NCBI GenBank assembly: GCA_013289875.1
Contig: JABCZC010000003.1
Coordinates: forward strand, 1 to 64,000
Length of the DNA: 64,000 nucleotides
DNA from: Acidobacteriota bacterium
GTDB lineage: Bacteria; Acidobacteriota; Terriglobia; Terriglobales; Acidobacteriaceae
Direction: 5' to 3'
Part shown: positions 55,221-62,672 of the stretch, in pieces
How positions within the stretch are numbered: the first letter of the stretch is position 1
Layout: the number at the start of each line of letters is the position of its first letter
Translations under genes and position numbers: made by a program
Notes under the pieces: generated by a model
What the model was told of the DNA's origin: nothing
Database searches by the model: none
The model's input: the letters and a program-made list of their open reading frames with translations, nothing else

Positions 55221-56522
55221 TCATTTTCCCGCAGTTTGCCGAGCCTTCGCCGTTCGCCGAGCGGCCGGGCGGCGTCGTATTCCCCCGCTCCGCAACGGCT
55301 CGTGACTGACTTCCTGAGTCGCTCGTTGCTGTAATACCAGCGCCGCGGCGCCTCGCAACCGCGCTACTTCGCCTTCATGTGTCGGCATCAACCTCGGCGG
55401 CAACCCTGCCAGCGTCAACTCGGCGATTTGTGCTTCGATGATCGGCCCAAAGCGGTGCCACGCAGACGTAACATCGCCCGCAATCAGGATTACCTCCGGC
55501 GAAAGGCCGGCCAGAATCATCCGCAGTCCTCGCCCAATGTAATAGGCCTGCTTCGTCAGCGCTTCCACGGCGTGGGGATCGCCACCTTCGGCAGCGCTCA
55601 ACAATTGATGAAAAGTAACGGCCTGGGAGGGATGCGACATGTCGGCATAGTAGCGCAGCGCCGAACGGCACGAGGCAAACGTCTCCCAGCAACCCTTCAT
55701 GCCGCACGCGCATAGCGGGCCATTCGGATCCAGCGGAGCATGCCCAAACTCCCCCGCCATCCCATGCTGTCCGGTAACGAGGTGCCCGTTCGCAAAAATG
55801 CCCGTTCCGATGCCTTCGGAAACAGTAACCAGAACCGCATTCCGCACCCCGTCCATCCGCCCAAACCAAAGCTCGGCCAGGAGGCAGGCGTTGGCGGCGT
55901 TTTCAAGCGCCACATGCAGGCCCGTCTTTCGTTCAATCGCCTTCTTTATGTCGAAGACCGGCCAATGCAGATTGGGCGCGAAAATCAGGCGCTCCGTCTT
56001 AGGATCGACCCGCCCCGGGAGACTGATCCCAATCCCTTCCACCGATTTTCTCGGAAAGTTCGCCTTCAGTCGAAGGATGCAATCAATCAGCAAGTCGACC
56101 GCAGCCGTCGGGTTCGCGCTCAATGGAATGACCGACCTCGACAGCAGCCGCCCATTCAGATCCACAACCGCGACCGCCGATTGCGCAGGATGAACATCGG
56201 CGGCAATGACTACGAGATCCTCGCTCAGTCCGAGCAGCGTAGGCCGTCGCCCGCGCGGCCTGCGCGCGATCGCACCCTCCTGCACCCACTTCTCGTCGAT
56301 CAGCTGCTCGATAATCAGTGAGACAGTGCTCCGTTGCAGTCCTGAGTGCCGCGCCAGTTCCGCGCGCGAGATCGGCTGGCGGGAACGAATCATCTGCAGC
56401 ACGATATCGCGGTTGATATGGCGTGCCGTTTCACTCGATGCCAGTTCAACAGAGCTCAGGTCGACACGCCGCATGCCCGTTGCTCTGCGTCCGGGTTGTT
56501 TCGCCTGCTTATTCATCAGCAC
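55221..56522 (-). CDS. ROK-family transcriptional regulator (XylR/NagC-like)
   Basis: A 433-residue regulator. An N-terminal winged HTH (QPISRAELARHSGLQRSTVSLIIEQL) precedes a ROK sugar-kinase-like domain: VTVSEGIGTGIFANGHLVTG, GEFGHAPLDPNGPLCACG and the zinc site CACGMKGCWET. The ATP phosphate loop at the start of the ROK domain is degenerate (AADVHPAQSAVAVVDLNG), as usual in regulators. A Arg-rich C-terminal tail of ~25 residues (RRRPAARRTAKARQTAGK) is unusual and may bind DNA non-specifically. Between the GH3 gene and the SDR gene on the same strand; most likely controls the xylan/glucuronate genes. Confidence 0.92.
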   Translation of the reverse strand: MLMNKQAKQPGRRATGMRRVDLSSVELASSETARHINRDIVLQMIRSRQPISRAELARHSGLQRSTVSLIIEQLIDEKWVQEGAIARRPRGRRPTLLGLSEDLVVIAADVHPAQSAVAVVDLNGRLLSRSVIPLSANPTAAVDLLIDCILRLKANFPRKSVEGIGISLPGRVDPKTERLIFAPNLHWPVFDIKKAIERKTGLHVALENAANACLLAELWFGRMDGVRNAVLVTVSEGIGTGIFANGHLVTGQHGMAGEFGHAPLDPNGPLCACGMKGCWETFASCRSALRYYADMSHPSQAVTFHQLLSAAEGGDPHAVEALTKQAYYIGRGLRMILAGLSPEVILIAGDVTSAWHRFGPIIEAQIAELTLAGLPPRLMPTHEGEVARLRGAAALVLQQRATQEVSHEPLRSGGIRRRPAARRTAKARQTAGK

Positions 56523-56539
56523 ACAAGAATAATCGCAAT

Positions 56540-56553
56540 TGACCGTACGGTAA
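56540..56553. promoter_or_regulatory. palindrome upstream of the ROK regulator
   Basis: ACCGTACGGT (56542-56551) is a perfect 10-base palindrome within TTGACCGTACGGTAA, 20 bases upstream of the ROK start in the short gap after the SDR gene. Its place suggests an autoregulatory site. No exact copy was noticed in the other promoters of the locus. Confidence 0.4.
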
Positions 56554-56568
56554 TCACGATTGTGAATT

Positions 56569-57354
56569 CTAGCGGTTTACCCCGCTTGCCAGATAGCCGC
56601 CATCGATCACCAGAATCTCTCCGGTCACAAACGAGGCGGCATCCGAGGCCAGATAGATCGCGCCGCCCGCTATCTCATCGAGTCGGCCAAAGCGGTTCAT
56701 CGGAGTGCGCATCAGCAGTTCGCGCCCCCGCTCCGTGTTCGATACCAGCTCGTCATTCAAGGCGGTTGGAAAGATTCCGGGAGCAATGGCGTTCACCGTT
56801 ACTCCATGGGGCGCGAACTCGACAGCCAGCGATTTCGTGAGCGCACCCACCGCTGCCTTGCTGGCGCCATACGCCGCCACGTCGCGGAACGCGACGAGTG
56901 TCGCCAGCGAAGCAATATTCACTATTCGCCCGTAGCCTTGCTCAATCATGGTTCGGCCGAAAATTTGGCAGGCGCGCAGCGTTCCCGTCAGATTGGTATC
57001 CAAAATCTTCGACCAGTCTTCTTCCGAGCATTCCAGCGTAGGAACGCGAAGCGTCGTCCCGGCCGAATTTACCAGGATGTCCACCCGCCCGAATTTGCGC
57101 CGCGCATCGTTGTGCAGGGTTTCAATTGAGGCGCGATTCCGCACGTCGGCGACACACCGCAGCGATCGGCGTCCCAGCCCTTCGATCTCGCCGGCAATCC
57201 GGTCTACCTCATCGGCGCGGCGGGAGGCTGCGACCACGTCGGCTCCGGCTGAGGCCAGGCCAAGCGAGATCGATCTCCCCAGGCCTGAGGTTCCACCGAC
57301 GACCACAGCGCATCTTCCCGTCAAATCGAAATAGCCATTACTCAAATCGAACAC
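56569..57354 (-). CDS. SDR-family oxidoreductase (sugar-acid dehydrogenase-like)
   Basis: A 261-residue classical short-chain dehydrogenase: NAD(P) motif GGTSGLGRSISLG, NSAG, catalytic Ser in NIASLATL, YGASKAAVGALTKSLAVE with Tyr and Lys, and a C-terminal GEILVIDGGYLASG. Closest in appearance to gluconate 5-dehydrogenases and KduD. A fructuronate reductase (UxuB) is needed between glucuronate and mannonate but no UxuB-type gene is seen, so this enzyme may fill the gap; that is inference. GTG at 57354. It precedes the ROK gene by 46 bases. Confidence 0.88.
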   Translation of the reverse strand: MFDLSNGYFDLTGRCAVVVGGTSGLGRSISLGLASAGADVVAASRRADEVDRIAGEIEGLGRRSLRCVADVRNRASIETLHNDARRKFGRVDILVNSAGTTLRVPTLECSEEDWSKILDTNLTGTLRACQIFGRTMIEQGYGRIVNIASLATLVAFRDVAAYGASKAAVGALTKSLAVEFAPHGVTVNAIAPGIFPTALNDELVSNTERGRELLMRTPMNRFGRLDEIAGGAIYLASDAASFVTGEILVIDGGYLASGVNR

Positions 57355-57756
57355 TCCCGCCGCAATCGAATACTCCAGAATACAAACTTAATCGCAAATA
57401 GGAGGAACGAAATTCTAGCACGCCATACTCGTGCCCGGTAACCCCGACTGTTGTCGGTGGTCTCGAAATAATTTGCACTATCCCCTTGACAACCCTAAAA
57501 AAATAGCAATATTGTTCGCTTTATCGCGAACTCCTGGCTCCGAAAAGTTCGTTCCAGGAACCTGAATCCTTGCTCTCAATCGTTGAGAATGAAAAGAGGC
57601 GATGCAGCAGGTTAGAGTCCTGCACAAATAATACAAGACACGAACAAATAGCTTTTAGTTTCTCGTAAATCGATGCAGCATCAGGCCATAAAAGTCTTTC
57701 GAGCCTGTACTTGCACGTCTGCGCCAGTCGCACGTTTTCACCCATTTGGAGGTCTC
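57355..57756. other. divergent promoter region between SDR gene and TonB-dependent receptor
   Basis: About 400 bases without a gene. It contains the receptor promoter and a likely operator (57486-57531) and then a leader of about 220 bases, in which TCCTGG (57532-57537) pairs with CCAGGA some 15 bases on, a possible mRNA hairpin. The A/T-rich part around 57490-57515 contrasts with the GC-rich coding sequence. Confidence 0.5.
57486..57531 (+). promoter_or_regulatory. TonB-receptor promoter and inverted-repeat operator
   Basis: A consensus -35 box TTGACA (57486-57491) is followed at 16 bases by AATATT (57508-57513). Directly after it GTTCGC (57514-57519) and GCGAAC (57526-57531) form an exact 6-bp inverted repeat with a 6-base spacer, which would cover the start of transcription and so suits a repressor. 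Confidence 0.5.
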
Positions 57757-60700
57757 ATGAAATCGTTCGGACGCGTAATTCTCAAGCCGCTGTATACCCG
57801 CGAAGATGCCGGACTCGGAGCATTCGCAATCTTCCTACTGCTCGCCGTTCTTGCCGCCTTGCCCATAGCTGGCATCGCCGATGTGCTCTACGGAACCTTG
57901 ATCGGGACCGTTACCGACAAAACCGGTGCGGTCGTACCGGGCGTGACCGTGACCGTGACGAACCAGGGCACGGGAGCAGTCCGCACTGCGGTTACCGGCG
58001 CCCAGGGCGACTATCTGGTAAACAACCTGCCTTCGGGCATGTACACCGTAGCACTGCAGGCGGCCGGTTTTGCGGGGTTTACGCAAAAGAACGTGATGAT
58101 TGCGATCAACCGGGAGGTGCGCATCGATGCCACGCTGCAGCCGGCGGGTACGACACAGACGGTGACGGTGACGACAACTGCGCCGATACTGCAAACCGAA
58201 ACTGCGGAGGTCAACCACGAGCTTACCAGCGAGCAGATTGGACAGCTTCCCATCACATCCAGCCAGGGCCGCAATTACCAGACCCTCTACACACTCATTC
58301 CGGGCGTAGCCGCAGTCCAGGAACAGAACTCGACCGCTTCCAACCCGTCGCGCGCCATGTCGCTCAATGTGAATGGCGTCGAAGACATGAGCAACACGAC
58401 ACGGATCGACGGTGCCGTGAATACGTATGCCTGGCTGCCTTACCTGGTTGCCTATGTTCCGCCCGCGGATTCAATCCAGACGGTCAACATCGTGACCAAC
58501 TCCTTTAACGCTGAGCAGGGTGTCGCAGGGGGCGCTTCGATCAACGTCATTACCAAGAGCGGCACCCGGGACCTCCACGGCAGCGTGTGGTGGTACTACC
58601 AGGACGCCGCTATCAGCGCGCGTCCCTATACGGCGACCCCACAGGCCGAGCCCACGGTGCCGAAGAATATCTTCAACGAATACGGCTTCGCGGTCGGCGG
58701 TCCCATCTACATCCCAAAGATCCTCACCGGCCGGGACAAGCTTTTCTTCTTCCAGGATTTCGAGAGGGTCACGCGGCGCCAGCTGATTACCGGAACCCAG
58801 ACCGTCCCGACTACGCCATTACTGACCGGAGATTTCTCGGCTGTGGCAAGTGGAATCGGTGCGGCCAACACCATCCTCTACGATCCCCAGCCCGGCGGCA
58901 CGGGACCTTACCTGCCGCTCGGTTCTCGTCCTACGTTCCTGTCTGAATACGGATGCAACTGCATCCCCGCGTCCAGGGCATCGTCGGCCGCCCTCACGAT
59001 GCTGGCGTTGCTGGATCCGATTTCGTCGGGTGTTACCAATCCAAACTATGCGAACCAGCTTGCGAACGATTTCCTGGGCAGCGGCACGCTCGGATATAAC
59101 CGCAATACGTCGGATACGAGGATCGACTACGTCCCGAACCAGAGCACGACAATCTTCGGGAAATATGCCATCGAACCCTTTTCCGTTACCGACCCGCAGG
59201 AGTTAGGGGCGGCCGGCGGCGGCACCTTCGACGGCGGCCAGCCCGGCGCGGCAAGCGGGCGCATTCAGAATGTCGGGCTCGGCGTCAGCCATGTCTTCAG
59301 CCCCAGCCTGGTCCTCGACTGGGACTTCGGCTATACGCGCCAGAGAACGGGCGCGCAGTCCTTGGTCGATCTTGCTGCCGGCTACTATGGCCTGGATGTA
59401 CTAATGATTCCAGGCACCAACGGAGTGGGCACGAACTACATCGGCCAGCCGACCTTCGCGTTCGGAAACGTAACCAACCAAGGCGCCACCTCAGCGTTTT
59501 CCTCTCTCGGAAACAGCAACGGCGCCAACCCCTTCCTGTTTCGCGACAATCAATTCACGGGGGATGTGAACCTGAGCTGGAACAAGGGCCTGCACGCGAT
59601 GAAGTTTGGCTTCACTTACTATCACTTCGACCTGAACCACTTCCAGCCGACCAGCGGAGGCGGCGTCAGCAGTCCGCGCGGCGGATTTCAGTTCCAGGGC
59701 GCGATGACTGCCAATTCGGCTAATTCGATTACCGTCTACAACACGCTGGCGGATATGCTGCTCGGCCTGCCCAACAACGGGACCGGCATCGCGGTGGCCA
59801 AGGAAACGCAGCTCACCGATCCCAATTCTCTGCGCTGGACGGAGATTGCCCTGTACGCGCAGGATCAATTCAAGGTGAGTCCAAAGCTGACCGTCACCTA
59901 TGGTCTCCGCTACGAGTTCTATCCTCCGCCATACCGCAATCTGACGGGTGTTTATCGCCTCGATCCGACGCTGCCGCAGTCGGGCAACGTCTTAGTGGGC
60001 GGCGTGGGCAGTGTTCCGCACAACGCCGGCTTCGACATGAGCTGGGGCACCATCTTTCCGCGCCTTGGTATTGCCTATCGCCTGACTGACCGCTGGGTGA
60101 TTCGCACCGGGGCCGGCATCACCTCCGATCCCGACAGCCTGCGCTTCCTGCGCGATACCTTCCCCGAAGACCTCGCGCCGACTTATAGCGGAACCGCAAC
60201 CGGTACTGTGGCGCAGGATTTTACGACCGGCACGTACCTGACTCTCACCAACGGCATTCCGGCGCCAGTTATCCCGGACTACTCCACCGGCTATGCGTCG
60301 CTTCCTGTCAGCGGATCGACGAATACAGCTCCGGCGAACTATCGCCGCGGCTACATTGAGAGCTGGAACCTGTTCGTGCAGGGAGATCTCGGCGCGAAGT
60401 TTGTGGCGAACATCGGATATGTGGGTACGCGCGCCGTGCGCCAGCTCGCCGGCTACACGCTGAACGCTGCGCCACTGCCGAGTGGTTCAACGCTCTGCAT
60501 GGCCAACGGACAGTACAATCCTTCGTCGCCGAATTTCACAAATCCGCTTGGAAAGAACCCTTGCAATTTTGCCGCGAACGAAACTATCAACCTGGAGCAC
60601 TGCGCCGGCGCTGCCAACCCCGTCTGCTACAACAGCGGCGGCATCACTATGAACGCGCCCACCTTCAGCGCGAACTACAACGGCCTGCAGACGCAACTGA

Positions 60701-61473
60701 CGCGGCTCGCGGGTCGCTCGGCGCAGTTTGGGCTCGTTTATACGTGGTCGAAAGCGATGGACGACGAGGATAACGGCGCCGGGTCGGGATCAGCCGGCAC
60801 GGCATTCTCCTATCCGGCGTACTTTTACATGAACCGGAGTCTGGCAGTCTACGATCGCAAGAACAACCTGCAGTTCTGGGGAATCTATTACCTGCCGTTC
60901 GGACCCGGTCAGCGCTGGGCTACCAGTGGTGTTCCAGGGGCAATCCTTGGTGGCTTCCAGCTGAATGGGCAGCTCAGCCACATCAGCGGCGTGCCGTTCT
61001 CCGTGAGTCCGACATCGAACACCCTCAACTCGCCGGGCAACACGTTGTACGCACAGTTGGTTAAGCCTTACCACCAGTTGGGCGGGCATAACCGGACCCC
61101 GGGTAACACCGCTGTTTCGGGCGGAAAACCCTGGTTCGATCCAACTTCGTTCGCCAACCCGGCCGAGCCGAAATACACGAACACGATGTTACCCTCAGAA
61201 ATCGCTTCTCCGGTCTTCGCGAACACCGCGCGCAACGGGTTCCGGGGCCCCGGAGGGACATATGTCAATGCCAGCATCTTTCGCTCGTTCCCCGCGTATA
61301 AGGAGTCGGCCTTTCAGATTCGCTTCGAGGCGTTCAATCTGTTCAATCATCCGATCCTGAGCAACCCGAACACGACCGTAGGAGGCGGAACGTTCGGCTA
61401 TATCACAAGCTTTGGCACGACGTCGCCGCAGGCGCCGCGCGTGCTCCAGTTCGCCGGGTACTTCAAGTTCTAA
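57757..61473 (+). CDS. TonB-dependent receptor with N-terminal carboxypeptidase-like domain (Oar type)
   Basis: A 1238-residue outer-membrane protein. The ATG at 57757 follows GGAGGTCTC; an in-frame ATG 28 codons upstream lacks this. A membrane segment (LGAFAIFLLLAVLAALPIAGIA) precedes a CarboxypepD_reg-like domain (LIGTVTDKTGAVVPGVTVTV, LVNNLPSGMYTVALQAAGF), a plug (SFNAEQGVAGGASINVITKSG) and a large beta-barrel ending in FAGYFKF with the aromatic C-terminal residue expected for outer-membrane insertion. Oar-like receptors abound in Acidobacteriota and lack SusD partners. Divergent from the SDR-ROK genes; a role in import of xylan-derived oligosaccharides is inferred from location only. Confidence 0.93.
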   Translation: MKSFGRVILKPLYTREDAGLGAFAIFLLLAVLAALPIAGIADVLYGTLIGTVTDKTGAVVPGVTVTVTNQGTGAVRTAVTGAQGDYLVNNLPSGMYTVALQAAGFAGFTQKNVMIAINREVRIDATLQPAGTTQTVTVTTTAPILQTETAEVNHELTSEQIGQLPITSSQGRNYQTLYTLIPGVAAVQEQNSTASNPSRAMSLNVNGVEDMSNTTRIDGAVNTYAWLPYLVAYVPPADSIQTVNIVTNSFNAEQGVAGGASINVITKSGTRDLHGSVWWYYQDAAISARPYTATPQAEPTVPKNIFNEYGFAVGGPIYIPKILTGRDKLFFFQDFERVTRRQLITGTQTVPTTPLLTGDFSAVASGIGAANTILYDPQPGGTGPYLPLGSRPTFLSEYGCNCIPASRASSAALTMLALLDPISSGVTNPNYANQLANDFLGSGTLGYNRNTSDTRIDYVPNQSTTIFGKYAIEPFSVTDPQELGAAGGGTFDGGQPGAASGRIQNVGLGVSHVFSPSLVLDWDFGYTRQRTGAQSLVDLAAGYYGLDVLMIPGTNGVGTNYIGQPTFAFGNVTNQGATSAFSSLGNSNGANPFLFRDNQFTGDVNLSWNKGLHAMKFGFTYYHFDLNHFQPTSGGGVSSPRGGFQFQGAMTANSANSITVYNTLADMLLGLPNNGTGIAVAKETQLTDPNSLRWTEIALYAQDQFKVSPKLTVTYGLRYEFYPPPYRNLTGVYRLDPTLPQSGNVLVGGVGSVPHNAGFDMSWGTIFPRLGIAYRLTDRWVIRTGAGITSDPDSLRFLRDTFPEDLAPTYSGTATGTVAQDFTTGTYLTLTNGIPAPVIPDYSTGYASLPVSGSTNTAPANYRRGYIESWNLFVQGDLGAKFVANIGYVGTRAVRQLAGYTLNAAPLPSGSTLCMANGQYNPSSPNFTNPLGKNPCNFAANETINLEHCAGAANPVCYNSGGITMNAPTFSANYNGLQTQLTRLAGRSAQFGLVYTWSKAMDDEDNGAGSGSAGTAFSYPAYFYMNRSLAVYDRKNNLQFWGIYYLPFGPGQRWATSGVPGAILGGFQLNGQLSHISGVPFSVSPTSNTLNSPGNTLYAQLVKPYHQLGGHNRTPGNTAVSGGKPWFDPTSFANPAEPKYTNTMLPSEIASPVFANTARNGFRGPGGTYVNASIFRSFPAYKESAFQIRFEAFNLFNHPILSNPNTTVGGGTFGYITSFGTTSPQAPRVLQFAGYFKF

Positions 61474-61496
61474 GGTCGCTGGTTGGATTTAACAGT

Positions 61497-61534
61497 GTCT
61501 GAGGTGTCCGTCCCGGGTGCAGGACACCTCAGAC
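61497..61534. terminator. strong 13-bp hairpin between convergent genes
   Basis: GTCTGAGGTGTCC (61497-61509) and its exact complement (61522-61534) form a 13-bp stem with a 12-base loop, 24 bases after the receptor stop. It lies between two genes that face each other and could end transcription from both sides. No T-run follows on the plus strand. Confidence 0.6.
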
Positions 61535-61596
61535 AAGCTGGTGCCGTTCCGTTGAATCTTGGGTCTGCCCGTGGCCTGATGGGCGCGAAATGCCTC

Positions 61597-62598
61597 TCAA
61601 TACGCGCTCGACACGGGCCTTGTTTCCGCCGCGAAATGCTCCCGATACCAGTCCACTGTCTCTCGAATCGCCTCTTCCATGCCGTATCGTGGCCGCCAGC
61701 CCAGTCTTTCCCGCGCCTTGCTCGCGTCCAGATACTGTTCGCGGATCTCTGAGCTTGCGACGTTCTGAATCACCGGCTCCAGATCGCTTCTGCCCAAAAT
61801 GTCGAGCGTCATGCGTACGATCTCCAGCACCGTAAGATGCGCTCCAAGACTGAAGTTGAATGCTTCTCCTGAAATCGACTCGTCCTCAGCCAGCCGCTCG
61901 CCCAGTGTCAGGTAGCACTCAGCCGCGTCCTTCACATAAAGAAAATCACGGACAAACTTCCCATCGCTGCGAATCACAAACGGCTCGCCCGCCAGCGTTG
62001 CCTTGATCAAGCCTGGCAGGGTGCGGCTGAAGTTCAGATCGCCGCCACCAAAAAGATTGCCGCAGCGCGCGATCGCGGTCTTCACTTCGTAGGTCGCGGC
62101 ATACATTTGCGCAATCAAATCCGTACACGACTTCGAAACATCGTAGGGATAGCGCCCCTGGAGAGGATGCGTCTCTCGATAAGGCAGGTTTTCGCTCGCA
62201 CCGTAGGCCTTGTCCGAGGATGCCACCACCACGTTTGAGGTTCCTGCGAGTCGGCACGCCTCCATCACATTCCACGTGCCCATCACATTCGTGCGCAGCG
62301 TGCCCACCGGGTCGCGCTTGGCCACCTGCACTAGGGGCTGAGCAGCGAGATGAAAGACGGTGTGGGGTTCGTATTCTGCGATAGCCCGCTGCATGGTCGG
62401 CAGCGATTCCAGTTCGCCCGATAAGGTGGTGATCCGCTCGATCAACCCCTCGCGCACCACCATGCTTTTCGGAGCGTGATCGCGAACCAGTGCGACGACC
62501 TCCGCACCATCGCGTATCAGCGCCTTCACCAGCCAGCCGCCCATCAGGCCGGTGGCTCCGGTTACGAAGACCGTCTTGCCTTTCCAATAGGAACCCAC
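61597..62598 (-). CDS. NAD-dependent sugar-nucleotide epimerase/dehydratase
   Basis: A 333-residue extended SDR enzyme. NAD motif VFVTGATGLMGGWLVKAL, catalytic Ser-Asp-Lys in VVASSDKAYG, PYDVSKSCTDLIAQMYA with the Tyr-x3-Lys pair, and RCGNLFGGGDLNFSR as in CDP-glucose or GDP-mannose 4,6-dehydratases. It would act on a nucleotide sugar for surface glycans. The frame is open to 62736, but that extension overlaps the permease gene; the GTG at 62598, with GAGTGAGGTTGGA before it and seven codons before the NAD motif, is preferred. No other sugar-nucleotide genes are in the window. Confidence 0.85.
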   Translation of the reverse strand: MGSYWKGKTVFVTGATGLMGGWLVKALIRDGAEVVALVRDHAPKSMVVREGLIERITTLSGELESLPTMQRAIAEYEPHTVFHLAAQPLVQVAKRDPVGTLRTNVMGTWNVMEACRLAGTSNVVVASSDKAYGASENLPYRETHPLQGRYPYDVSKSCTDLIAQMYAATYEVKTAIARCGNLFGGGDLNFSRTLPGLIKATLAGEPFVIRSDGKFVRDFLYVKDAAECYLTLGERLAEDESISGEAFNFSLGAHLTVLEIVRMTLDILGRSDLEPVIQNVASSEIREQYLDASKARERLGWRPRYGMEEAIRETVDWYREHFAAETRPVSSAY

Positions 62599-62672
62599 TC
62601 CAACCTCACTCCAGATCAGGTATCGCTTAAAAGAGTAGCTGATCTCGAAGGTGGGAAGTGGTCGAAGACGTG

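Noticed and set aside
54370-55305. 311-codon plus-strand frame opposite the GH3 gene and its promoter
   Set aside because: Antisense shadow with Arg-rich composition and no recognisable motif.
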